From assembly GCA_035559535.1 (NCBI GenBank), contig DATMBG010000045.1, positions 1 to 64,000 on the forward strand: a stretch of 64,000 nt of DNA, read 5' to 3'. A program made the translations under genes and the position numbers. This document shows, piece by piece, positions 28,045-35,813 of this stretch. Position 1 is the stretch's first letter, and each line of letters begins with the position of its first letter. Source of the DNA: Candidatus Limnocylindrales bacterium. GTDB lineage: Bacteria > Moduliflexota > Moduliflexia > Moduliflexales > JAUQPW01. Under the pieces are notes generated by a model, which had not been told where the DNA came from, made no database searches, and saw nothing but the letters and a program-made list of their open reading frames with translations.

Positions 28045-28950
28045 ATGCAAGAAGATTCTCTGAAAAGTAAAAATTCTGATCAGGAAGCTACGGTCTGTAT
28101 TGTGATTCCTGCTTATAATGAGGAGAAAGCGATTGCAGAGCAGATTCAGAAAGTTCGGTCTGTTATGGGCCAGACAGACTGGCATTACCAGATTATTGTC
28201 GTGGATGATGGATCAACGGATCGTACGGCAGAGGAAGCAAGCAAGTACGAGGTACAACTGATTCGACTTCCCAGGAACCGAGGGTATGGGGCTGCGCTTA
28301 AGGCTGGTATTTCGGCTGCCAGGTCCGATTATATTGTTATTATCGATGCAGATGGTACTTATCCCGCCGAGGCGATTCCGGAACTCCTGGCCAAGGTTCC
28401 CGAATATGATATGGTCGTTGGAGCAAGGATAGGCCCCAATGCCCAGATCCCCTCCCTTCGAAAACCGGCTAAATGGTTCCTGACAAAACTGGCCAGTTAT
28501 TTGGCGGAACAACCTATACCCGATCTTAATTCAGGTCTGCGGGTTATGAAGAAGGCCGTAGTAGAGCAGTTTTATTACATCTTGCCCTCGGGTTTTTCGT
28601 TTACAACCACCATTACCCTGGCTCTTCTCTGTAATGATTACCTGGTATACTACCACCCCATTGAATATTATCGCCGGGTCGGACAATCCAAGATCCGACC
28701 CGTCGATACATACCACTTTTCACTTCTTATCGTACGAACCATTGTTTATTTCAATCCCTTACGGGTCTTTCTACCCCTGGGCTTGATACTTTTTTTGATC
28801 GGAGTTGCCAAGTTTATTTATGATCTGTTTCTTGAAAATCTATCTGAAACGGCTGTAACAGGATTTTTAGGAGCCTTCATTGTTTGGGCCTTAGGCCTTC
28901 TGGCGGATCAAATCGCAAAAGTCGGACTTGGTTCAAGGTTGAAACGATAA
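28045..28950 (+). CDS. GT2 glycosyltransferase, polyprenyl-phosphate sugar synthase type
   Basis: A 301-residue protein if started at the ATG 28045. A GTG at 27946 extends the frame but reads through a palindromic repeat. Motifs: CIVIPAYNEE, VDDGSTDRT, and the metal site IDADGTYP. Two C-terminal membrane helices follow YHPIEYYRRVG, as in DPM1-like synthases. It is followed after 8 bases by a UPF0104 protein and then a flavoprotein, mirroring the set at 1034-5616. Confidence 0.85.
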   Translation: MQEDSLKSKNSDQEATVCIVIPAYNEEKAIAEQIQKVRSVMGQTDWHYQIIVVDDGSTDRTAEEASKYEVQLIRLPRNRGYGAALKAGISAARSDYIVIIDADGTYPAEAIPELLAKVPEYDMVVGARIGPNAQIPSLRKPAKWFLTKLASYLAEQPIPDLNSGLRVMKKAVVEQFYYILPSGFSFTTTITLALLCNDYLVYYHPIEYYRRVGQSKIRPVDTYHFSLLIVRTIVYFNPLRVFLPLGLILFLIGVAKFIYDLFLENLSETAVTGFLGAFIVWALGLLADQIAKVGLGSRLKR

Positions 28951-28958
28951 AACTTAAT

Positions 28959-29981
28959 ATGGGTGCTTTTCCTTCCAAAATATGGCAGAAACCTTCCACC
29001 CGAATTATTATAAGCTTATCCCTTCTTGGGTTTTTGTTGGTAAAGTTGCCCCTTTCCGACCTCTGGCAGGCTATTCGGCAGGTTTCGCCCGGGCTATGGA
29101 TATTTTCAATTCTGGTGTTTATGATGGGACATGTGCTGGGGGTGGTTAAATGGAGTCTTTTGATTAACATGGGAAAAAACAAGCTCCCTTTCCTCGTTGC
29201 GGCCCGTTGTTACTTTGCCGGACTGTTTGCAAATCTTTGTCTGCCTTCAATTGCAGGAGGAGACATTGTTCGTGCCGCTATGGCCATGGGATTTCCCAAT
29301 GGAAAGGCAGAAAGTAGGGGCGGGAGGCCCCCCGCCCGTACAGAAGCCGTTCTTTTGGGAAGTGTTTTAGACCGATTTTTGGATATAGCTTCTCTGGCGT
29401 TTCTGATGTTTTTGGGTATCTGGTCAGCACCCGGAGCCGTAACAACGGAAGATCGTAGGGTCCTTTCCTGGGCTTTATTTTTCCTGTTCGGCTTTGCCCT
29501 TTGCACTCTGCTTTTCCTCCTCCTTCCACTCCCGAAAAGCATACCTGTTCGACTGGGCTTATGGATTACTCGCTGTCGTCAAATCATCCGGCACTTACTC
29601 AAAAATCCGGAGCGAGCTCTGGTCGGATTCGGTATAGCGACCTGTGTTCAAGGAGCCTTTGTTCTGTTAGCTGCCACTTTGGGAGCAGCCTGTGGCATTC
29701 ACCTGGCCAGATCGATTTGGTTTCTCATCTGGCCTTTGTCGAAACTGGTGGCTTCGCTGCCCATCAGTATGGGTGGTCTGGGTGTTCGTGAGATAGCCCT
29801 TGTAACCCTGTTGGGGCGATTTGGGATCCCGGCCTCCAGTTCTGTAGGATTAGGTCTACTCTGGCAAACCATTCTGGTCGCCGGAGGGGGAATGGGGGGG
29901 CTCCTCTACCTTCTCCTGAAGAGAAATACTTCAAGGTCAGATGTTCGGGCGGCCTGGCGTATCTCCCATAAAAAAATATGA
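28959..29981 (+). CDS. Flippase-like membrane protein (UPF0104 family) carrying an in-frame palindromic insert
   Basis: A 340-residue polytopic protein from the ATG at 28959; a start at 28884 would overlap the previous gene by 67 bases and is less likely. It has the family motifs LPSIAGGDIVRA and ISMGGLGVREIAL. Compared with the paralogue at 4585, the loop after GGDIVRA is about ten residues longer. Exactly there the DNA is a family B palindrome (29314-29341) coding SRGGRPPAR. The insert keeps the frame, so the protein is probably still made. The next gene overlaps its stop by 4 bases. Confidence 0.83.
   Translation: MGAFPSKIWQKPSTRIIISLSLLGFLLVKLPLSDLWQAIRQVSPGLWIFSILVFMMGHVLGVVKWSLLINMGKNKLPFLVAARCYFAGLFANLCLPSIAGGDIVRAAMAMGFPNGKAESRGGRPPARTEAVLLGSVLDRFLDIASLAFLMFLGIWSAPGAVTTEDRRVLSWALFFLFGFALCTLLFLLLPLPKSIPVRLGLWITRCRQIIRHLLKNPERALVGFGIATCVQGAFVLLAATLGAACGIHLARSIWFLIWPLSKLVASLPISMGGLGVREIALVTLLGRFGIPASSSVGLGLLWQTILVAGGGMGGLLYLLLKRNTSRSDVRAAWRISHKKI
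29314..29341. repeat. Family B palindrome inserted inside a coding sequence
   Basis: GTAGGGGCGGGAGGCCCCCC plus GCCCGTAC is a 28-base palindrome in the UPF0104 gene. A CAGAA pentamer stands on both sides (29308-29312 and 29341-29345), 33 bases apart, as a target-site duplication would. Removing one 33-base unit restores the loop length of the paralogue to within one residue and keeps the frame. Confidence 0.75.
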
Positions 29982-31432
29982 CAAAGCCAAAACCTCAGAT
30001 CGTTATCTTAGGGGCCGGACCTGCCGGGTTAGGGGCTGCATTCCAGTTAGCACGACACAAAAAAGCCCGGGTTACGGTATTGGAACAACGGGATCGGGTG
30101 GGTGGAAATGCAGGGAGTTTCGAAGTGGAAGGATTGTATCTGGATTACGGAAGTCACCGCCTTCATCCGGCCTGTAACCCGGCGATACTCCAAGACCTTC
30201 AACAGTTACTGGGAAATGATTTGTTGCTTCGACCTCGACACGGTCGTATCCGTCTAAAAAACAGATGGATTCACTTTCCCCTTAAACCCCTGGATCTTCT
30301 TATGAAGCTGCCACTCAGATTTGCTCTGGGTGTCCTGACCGATGCGTCCCTGAAAATCCTGCCTCCCTCAAAGGAAAAATCCGATCGGGATGAAACATTT
30401 GCTTCCCTGCTGGAGGGTCAGTTGGGTAAAACCATCTGTCGGGATTTCTACTTCCCCTATGCCCGCAAGATCTGGGGAATAGCTCCCGAGGAAATATCCG
30501 ATGTTCAGGCCCGGCGAAGGATTGCTGCAAACTCTTTGGGAAAGATGTTTAAGAAAGTTTTTTCAAAGTTACTAGGGAACTCCTCCCCATCCACGGGGCG
30601 GGAAGGTAATCGTCCATACTTCTACTATCCCAGACGGGGTTACGGCCAGATATCCGAAGCCCTCTCCCGGGCAGCTATCCGGGAAGGGGCCGAAATTATC
30701 CTCACCGCCAGGGTACAGGAGGTATACCGGGAAGGGGATCGGGTTAAGGCCGTTACCTATAAAGACCCTTTGACCCGGCATACTTTACAGGCTGATTACG
30801 TCTGGTCTACCCTTCCTCTAAATATACTTATCCAAAGCCTGCAACCCAGGCCCGAGGAGGAGGTCATTCTGGCCGCCAAAAAAATCAGGTTTAGAGCGAT
30901 GATCCTTATCTATCTGGTGCTGGAACAGGATCGATTCAGTGAATTCGATGCCCACTATTTTCCAGAACCGGAAATTCCTATTACGCGGATTTCTGAACCT
31001 AAAAATTATAACAACGCGGTGGAACCTGTTGGTCTGACAGCTTTATGTGCCGAATTACCCTGTGAAACCTCCCAGGAGGTTTGGGGGATGAAAGATGAAG
31101 ACCTGGGTCGAATGGTCCTGGAAGCCTTGAGTACCGCAAAGATACCTGTTACGGCTCCTATCCGGCAGGTATTCACACGTCGAATTCAACATGCCTATCC
31201 CATCTATCAAAAAGGTTTTGAAAGGTATTTTCAACTTCTGGATCATTACCTTGAGGGCATCGGAGGCTTATTAACCTTTGGCCGTCAAGGATTGTTTGCC
31301 CATGATAATACCCACCATGCCTTATACATGGCTTACTCCGCCGTGGATTGTCTAAATGAACAGGGTGATTTTGACCAGGAAAAATGGCGAAGGTATCGAA
31401 ATATTTTTGAAACCCACGTGGTAGAGGATTAA
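29978..31432 (+). CDS. FAD-dependent sugar oxidoreductase (UDP-galactopyranose-mutase/amine-oxidase-like)
   Basis: A 484-residue paralogue of the first flavoprotein but without the membrane tail. GAGPAG sits at 12-17, followed by VLEQRDRVGGNAG and DYGSHRLHP, then FYYPRRGYGQI and a C-terminal FGRQGLFAHDNTHHAL where FAD closes. It begins in the stop of the UPF0104 gene (ATGA). The stretch coding GNSSPSTGREG (30571-30606) contains a 25-base segment matching the core of the family A repeat at 22 of 25 positions, but the loop is no longer than in the paralogue. The substrate is unknown. Confidence 0.85.
   Translation: MTKPKPQIVILGAGPAGLGAAFQLARHKKARVTVLEQRDRVGGNAGSFEVEGLYLDYGSHRLHPACNPAILQDLQQLLGNDLLLRPRHGRIRLKNRWIHFPLKPLDLLMKLPLRFALGVLTDASLKILPPSKEKSDRDETFASLLEGQLGKTICRDFYFPYARKIWGIAPEEISDVQARRRIAANSLGKMFKKVFSKLLGNSSPSTGREGNRPYFYYPRRGYGQISEALSRAAIREGAEIILTARVQEVYREGDRVKAVTYKDPLTRHTLQADYVWSTLPLNILIQSLQPRPEEEVILAAKKIRFRAMILIYLVLEQDRFSEFDAHYFPEPEIPITRISEPKNYNNAVEPVGLTALCAELPCETSQEVWGMKDEDLGRMVLEALSTAKIPVTAPIRQVFTRRIQHAYPIYQKGFERYFQLLDHYLEGIGGLLTFGRQGLFAHDNTHHALYMAYSAVDCLNEQGDFDQEKWRRYRNIFETHVVED
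30582..30606. repeat. Family A repeat core inside the flavoprotein gene
   Basis: CCTCCCCATCCACGGGGCGG plus GAAGG matches the 25-base core of the 432-477 repeat with three differences. It lies within codons for a surface loop between SKLLG and FYYPR. It may be a decayed in-frame insertion or coincidence; loop lengths in the two paralogues do not differ. Confidence 0.4.
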
Positions 31433-31451
31433 AAATAGAGGGGAAAGTGAA

Positions 31452-32525
31452 ATGAAAACCTCGCAAATTCTTAAGGATTTGTTGGCAAAAGTAAGTCTGG
31501 CTCTCATGAGTCTGATAATTTTTTTTATTGTCTTAGAACTGGGATTCCGTGGAATCGAAGGGTTAAGCAACTGGATGCACAAGTCCTCTAAACCCTGGGC
31601 TATCTATGATGAAGACCTTTTATACCGACCACGACCTGACTATGAAGATCTTAACTCAGATGGATTGAGAAATAGACCCATTGATCCTGTAAAAACAAAA
31701 TTTAGACTTTTAATCCTGGGGGATTCCATCCCTTTTTATGGGGATAACCCTGAAGATACTTACGTGGGACGACTAGAAACTAACCTCCATAAAGACCCTG
31801 ATCTTGTACCCATAGAGACCATCAATGCCGGAATAAAGGGTTATACCAATTACCAGGAACTTGTTTATTTAAAAAAATACGGATTAAAATTCAATCCCGA
31901 TCTTATAGGCGTAAGTTTTTGTTTAAATGACCTTCATAAATTTCTCCACCAGTTTAAGGTTGAAAATGGGGAAATTGTGAGTGATACCTATGAGTTTACA
32001 GAAGAAGCCGTTCATTCGGTGGACAGTACGGCTTACCAGCTTGCACGCAAAAGTCATTTTCTTGTATGGTTACGGCATAAGCTCAGTATATTTGAGAGTC
32101 TCATCGAACTGAAAACGCAGGAAGGCTTCACCTTTGATTATCGACCGGATTTTAGAACAGCCTGGAAGGATGAATCGTGGCCTCCCATTGAAAACCAACT
32201 GAAGGAGATGGTAGAACTCGGCAAGACCCATGGTTTTCGTGTATTTTTGGTTGTATTTCCGTTTGGTGAGCAGCTCCGGGAAGACTATCTGGCGCGAGAC
32301 CGGGCTTACGTAACCAAACCCCAACAGAAGTTGAAAGCAATTTGTGAACGGCTGGGTATCCCTATGCTAGATTTATTTCCGGATATAGATCGAAAAAAAC
32401 ACCTCCTGGAAGATCAGATTCATTTAACCCGAGAGGGAAGAGAACTGGTGGCCGAGAAAATAGCCCTGTTTCTTAAAAGGGAGCAATTGGTTCCAACCCG
32501 TTCTATGATTTCCCAACAAAAATAG
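31452..32525 (+). CDS. Membrane-anchored SGNH/GDSL hydrolase (possible O-acetyl/acyl esterase or transferase)
   Basis: A 357-residue protein with one N-terminal membrane helix (about 11-32) and a large periplasmic domain. SGNH blocks are all present: ILGDSIP (nucleophile serine), NAGIKGY, SFCLNDLH and the terminal D-x-x-H in LEDQIHLTREG. Such proteins in exopolysaccharide loci remove or transfer acyl groups on the nascent glycan, as with AlgX/AlgJ relatives. The gene starts 19 bases after the flavoprotein stop with an AGGGGAAAG site upstream of the ATG. Confidence 0.85.
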   Translation: MKTSQILKDLLAKVSLALMSLIIFFIVLELGFRGIEGLSNWMHKSSKPWAIYDEDLLYRPRPDYEDLNSDGLRNRPIDPVKTKFRLLILGDSIPFYGDNPEDTYVGRLETNLHKDPDLVPIETINAGIKGYTNYQELVYLKKYGLKFNPDLIGVSFCLNDLHKFLHQFKVENGEIVSDTYEFTEEAVHSVDSTAYQLARKSHFLVWLRHKLSIFESLIELKTQEGFTFDYRPDFRTAWKDESWPPIENQLKEMVELGKTHGFRVFLVVFPFGEQLREDYLARDRAYVTKPQQKLKAICERLGIPMLDLFPDIDRKKHLLEDQIHLTREGRELVAEKIALFLKREQLVPTRSMISQQK

Positions 32526-32631
32526 GAAGTAGGGGAGTAGGGGAGTATGGGGATGTGGGAGTGTGGAGGTAGGGGAGTATGGGGGTGTAGGAGTATAGGA
32601 GAATATACTTCCCTACTCCCATACTCCTATC
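32526..32631. repeat. Family C repeat, diverged
   Basis: Tandem-like GTAGGGGAGTATGGGG units pass into the complementary CCCTACTCCCATACTCC, forming a long imperfect hairpin. It is the most diverged of the three copies and fills the whole gap between the SGNH and dehydrogenase genes. Confidence 0.75.
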
Positions 32632-32653
32632 TGGGAAGCAAAAATTTTTCATC

Positions 32654-33667
32654 ATGCGATTTGGACTTATTGGATGTGGTGGAATTGGCTCATTACGGGC
32701 AGCAGCATTAAAGCAGGTGCCGGAATTCCGGCTAGAAGCCGTCAGTGATATTGATCTGGATCGAGCCCGAATGGTTTCTATCCATTACGGTGGGATAGTA
32801 GTACCCGACTGGCGCTCTCTGGTTCATCGGGAGGAAGTGGAGGCCGTCATTATCTCAACTCCTCCGCACTTCCATGCCGAGATGTGCAGGGAAGCACTGA
32901 AAGCGGGTAAGCATGTACTCTGTGAGAAGCCCCTGGCCCGGACCCCCGATGAATGTCAGAGTATTCTCGAAGTAGAAAAGCAGAGTGGTCGGTTCCTGGC
33001 CACAGGATTTAATTATCGATTCTATCCCTCTATTCAGAAAGCGCGCAAGCTTCTGGACAGCGGAATAATCGGTACGCTGGATCATATCCGTAGTTATACC
33101 GGATATTCTGCTGCAGAACACAATCAATCCTGGTTGCATGAGAGCGAAATTATGGGAGGGGGGGCCTTTCGGGATAATGGCATTCATCTCATCGACCTGA
33201 CTTGCTATTTCCTTGGGGAAGTGGCAGAAGTCAAGGGATTTGCTACCAATGGGGTATGGGAGTTCAAGGGCTGTGAAGATAATGGCTTTGCCCTTCTTCG
33301 CAGTACCACCGGAAAAATCGCCTCTCTCCAGGCAAGCTGGACGGAATGGAGAGGATATCGTCTTTCAATTGAAATTTACGGAACCCGAGGCTGTATTCGG
33401 ACCCGATGTTTCCCTATGTTAACTCAAGTTCTTTGGTCCCCGGAACGTGGGGGGCCTATACGGCGAAAAACTTACTTCTTTCCTCTAACTTTTATCCAGG
33501 AACATCTTCGCTCGTACCGTTGGATCGTGATTCGGAGCTTTATTCAGGAGTTTCAAGCCTTTTCCCGGGCGATCCGGGGTGAACGAACAGAATTAGCCAC
33601 CGGTTATGATGGTTTAAGAGCCGTGGAGATAGCCTATGCAGCATCTCGTACTTTCCTGGAAGGTTAA
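32654..33667 (+). CDS. Gfo/Idh/MocA-family oxidoreductase
   Basis: A 337-residue NAD(P)-dependent dehydrogenase with GLIGCGGIGS in the Rossmann fold (glycines at 7, 9 and 12) and the catalytic lysine in EKP at 91-93. The C-terminal alpha/beta domain includes GGGAFRDNGIHLIDL, with the conserved D and H of the family. It probably oxidises or reduces a sugar or sugar nucleotide for this glycan; it resembles the second half of the 15822 fusion at motif level. The start is close to a family C repeat; no clear ribosome site is seen. Confidence 0.88.
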   Translation: MRFGLIGCGGIGSLRAAALKQVPEFRLEAVSDIDLDRARMVSIHYGGIVVPDWRSLVHREEVEAVIISTPPHFHAEMCREALKAGKHVLCEKPLARTPDECQSILEVEKQSGRFLATGFNYRFYPSIQKARKLLDSGIIGTLDHIRSYTGYSAAEHNQSWLHESEIMGGGAFRDNGIHLIDLTCYFLGEVAEVKGFATNGVWEFKGCEDNGFALLRSTTGKIASLQASWTEWRGYRLSIEIYGTRGCIRTRCFPMLTQVLWSPERGGPIRRKTYFFPLTFIQEHLRSYRWIVIRSFIQEFQAFSRAIRGERTELATGYDGLRAVEIAYAASRTFLEG

Positions 33668-33798
33668 TTCTAAATTTTTTAGACTTTTCAGCCGGATGGT
33701 AAGAAAAACTATGCCTTGTAAAGTTAATTTTGATAAATCCTTAAAAGCTCCGTAAGTACTATTCCTTATGGTGATTCCATCACCCTCGGCTCCGATAA

Positions 33799-33940
33799 GC
33801 GCCGGGATAAGGATGTTAGCTCCGGTGGGGCGATCTCTTTAACAAGGCGCTGCCAGGGAGCTTAAAAAATTCTAAATTTCTGAATTCTCCGGCGAAAGTT
33901 GAGGGCTACCAATTGTTTGCCCCCTGACGGGGCTTTTCAG
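33799..33940 (+). repeat. Family D long repeat, copy 1
   Basis: Starts AGCGCCGGGATAAGGA, passes GGGGCGATCTCTTTAACA and AAAAAATTCTAAATTTCTGA, and ends CCCTGACGGGGCTTTTCAG. The same order of blocks occurs at 35490-35643 and, on the other strand, at 42242-42460 and 44349-44450. It contains several small hairpins and no open frame. Confidence 0.75.
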
Positions 33941-33946
33941 CCCCTA

Positions 33947-34002
33947 CCTCACCCCCTGTCCCCCTCTCCTCAAGCTTGAGGAGAGGGGGACAGGGGGTGA
34001 GG
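33947..34002. repeat. Perfect 56-base palindrome
   Basis: Two 28-base arms that are exact reverse complements with no spacer, meeting at AAGCTT; the left arm starts CCTCACCCCCTGTCCCC. Perfect palindromes of this length are unstable unless recently formed or maintained. Similar but imperfect hairpins lie near 35454-35487. Confidence 0.85.
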
Positions 34003-34050
34003 GGGGTGATGCAGACGTCGCGCTCCCAGTTAAGTCTTATTTTGGCGCGT

Positions 34051-35202
34051 ATGCCCACCAACGAAGAGGGAAAAAAACGGACCGGTCAGAGGCTCTGGTT
34101 ACAATGGCCGGGGTGGTTTCTTTGGAGTAGTGGAATTGCCTTGCTGGGACTTGAACTTATTGCCAGGGTGTGGGTTGCCTGGTACTGGCCTGCAGAGAAA
34201 GTATTCCAACTTACACATCATACGGAAAATCGGGGCCGCTTTACCAGCCATCCCATCCTGGGATATATGCTGAAACCGAATTTTCATTCTGGTCGATTCT
34301 CACATAACAGCTATGGTTTTCGGGGTCCTTCCTTTTCCATTGAAAAACCACCTAGGACCTTGCGAATTGTACTGATGGGTGCATCAACCGTCTATGGAGT
34401 TGCTGTGAGTGATGAAGAAACCTCTGCCGTTCAATTGGAAAACCGCCTGCATACTTTACTTCCAGGTCGTCGAGTTGAGGTATTGAATGCCGGTGTACCT
34501 GGCTGGAACTCCAGAGAAACCTTAATTAATCTCCGTTTGCGGGTACTAACTCTACATCCAAATATCGTAGTGATTGTCGATGGTCGAAACGAAGTGTTTC
34601 CTCAGCTATTTAACAATTACCAGGAGGACTATAGTCACTATCGTAAGGTAGGGTATCAATTCCGTAATAGCAACTATACCTATAAATTACTCTTTCGGGT
34701 CTCGCATCTCTTTATGCTTGTTGCAACATCGGGCCGGGGACGCTTAGGATTCTCTCAACGTGAGGAAAACCCGGCCTATGGATCCATCAGATATGAAAAT
34801 CTTCCCACAGATGAGGAATTATTGCAAAATGCAAGGGATTATCGGCGAACCGAAACCTTCCGTCGTAATCTTGAGCAGGAGATTCAACTGACAAACGAAC
34901 AAGGTGGTAGGGTTATCCTTTCTACCATCCCTTTTTATCCAAAAGGATATAGCTCCGATGTCCTAAGAGGAAACCGACAAACGTTACCGGTGATTTCTAA
35001 CTGGGTGGTCGGGAACAATGAAATTACGAGAATGGTTGCCAGGAAGTGGGGAGTTGCTCTGGTAGATGCCAATACAACCCTTTCACGACCGGAATTCCTC
35101 GTGGATGACTGCCATTTTAACCCAACAGGAGAACAGGCCTTTGCAGATTTGATCCTGGATGCCATTAAATCCATCCTGGCAACGCATCAAACCTTCTTCT
35201 GA
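34051..35202 (+). CDS. Membrane-anchored SGNH-hydrolase-family protein
   Basis: A 383-residue protein from ATG 34051. The frame is open back to a TTG at 33976, but that segment is repeat DNA. One N-terminal membrane helix (about 22-42) precedes an SGNH domain with VLMGASTVYG, NAGVPGW, VDGRNEV and the terminal VDDCHFNPTGE (D-x-x-H). In block I the usual GDS is GAS: the serine is kept but the neighbouring aspartate is not. Activity is likely but not certain. It resembles the 31452 protein in layout, suggesting two acyl-editing steps. Confidence 0.78.
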   Translation: MPTNEEGKKRTGQRLWLQWPGWFLWSSGIALLGLELIARVWVAWYWPAEKVFQLTHHTENRGRFTSHPILGYMLKPNFHSGRFSHNSYGFRGPSFSIEKPPRTLRIVLMGASTVYGVAVSDEETSAVQLENRLHTLLPGRRVEVLNAGVPGWNSRETLINLRLRVLTLHPNIVVIVDGRNEVFPQLFNNYQEDYSHYRKVGYQFRNSNYTYKLLFRVSHLFMLVATSGRGRLGFSQREENPAYGSIRYENLPTDEELLQNARDYRRTETFRRNLEQEIQLTNEQGGRVILSTIPFYPKGYSSDVLRGNRQTLPVISNWVVGNNEITRMVARKWGVALVDANTTLSRPEFLVDDCHFNPTGEQAFADLILDAIKSILATHQTFF

Positions 35203-35233
35203 ATCCCGTGCATCATAAATCCGGCAGGTAGCT

Positions 35234-35255
35234 ATCTGCCTGCCAACAGGCAGAT
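35234..35255. repeat. Short palindrome (ATCTGCCTG-CCAA-CAGGCAGAT)
   Basis: A perfect short inverted repeat just after the SGNH gene, related to the one at 13728-13750. Confidence 0.6.
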
Positions 35256-35339
35256 AAGAACCACCCGATATGACAGGAATTGCCGGTTTATATTCTGTAC
35301 AAAACGCTATTTACTCTCTGCCTTCACCCCCGGCCCCTC

Positions 35340-35420
35340 TCTCCTCTTCCCCCGCTCGCGGGGGAATTCCCCACGTGGACGGGGGGGGGGAAGGGAAGGG
35401 GTGGGGGCGGAGAGGGGCGC
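35340..35420. repeat. Composite G/C repeat related to family A
   Basis: CTTCCCCCGCTCGCGGGGGA is followed by CCCCACGTGGACGGGG and GGGAAGGGGTGGGGGCGGAG. It looks like a family A element into which a second small hairpin has been placed, or two overlapping copies. Confidence 0.6.
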
Positions 35421-35489
35421 GAGAGGATCTTTGGGCCGGTTTCTGATAAACCCCCTCTCCGGAAGCTTCGGGAGAGGGGATTAGGGGGC

Positions 35490-35643
35490 CTACACGCCAG
35501 GATAAGAAGGTTAGCCCCAGCGGGGCGACCCGTTTCACAGGCCGCTCCTTCGGAGCTGAAAAAATTCTGAATGACTGAATCCCCCGACTTGCGTCGAGGG
35601 CTACCCACGGTTCGCCCCTGACGGGGCTTTTCAGCTTAACCTG
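35490..35643 (+). repeat. Family D long repeat, copy 2
   Basis: The best-preserved copy: CTACACGCCAGGATAAGAAG, then GGGGCGACCCGTTTCACAGG, CTCCTTCGGAGCTG, TTCTGAATGACTGAATCCCC, GTCGAGGGCTACCC and CTGACGGGGCTTTTCAGC. Used here as the reference for the other three copies. Confidence 0.78.
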
Positions 35644-35813
35644 GCACCTATGCTCCAACTCCCCTCTCCCGCAGCGTGGGAGAGAGGTCGGGGGTGAGGA
35701 CCACTTAAAAGTTAAGCAAAACCAAGTACTACAAGTTGGAATGAACAGGAATGATGTTTCGTGCCGGTTTATTTCTGAGAATAGGATCTAAATTACAATT
35801 TAAGTAGAAGGAG

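Larger units (their letters stand above)
33668..34050. other. Repeat-filled gap before the second SGNH gene
   Basis: No gene. It holds one family D repeat (33799-33940), a perfect 56-base palindrome (33947-34002) and a short stretch near 34010-34036 whose complement occurs near 22178-22205. A TTG at 33976 and an ATG at 34009 in the frame of the next gene both lie in repeat DNA. Confidence 0.7.
35203..35813. other. Repeat-dense gap of about 610 bases
   Basis: No gene. In order: a short palindrome at 35234-35255, a degenerate G/C composite related to family A at about 35340-35420, a hairpin around GGAAGCTTC at 35454-35487, a family D repeat at 35490-35643 and a CTCCC hairpin at about 35660-35700. 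Frames on either strand here give low-complexity proline/arginine peptides and are rejected. Confidence 0.7.

Noticed and set aside
33947-34002. Intrinsic terminator at the perfect palindrome
   Set aside because: No T-run follows the stem on either strand; family resemblance to other dispersed hairpins explains it better.
33976-34050. Earlier start of the second SGNH gene
   Set aside because: The TTG at 33976 and ATG at 34009 lie in palindrome or repeat sequence; the added residues (RRGGQGVRG) are repeat-encoded.
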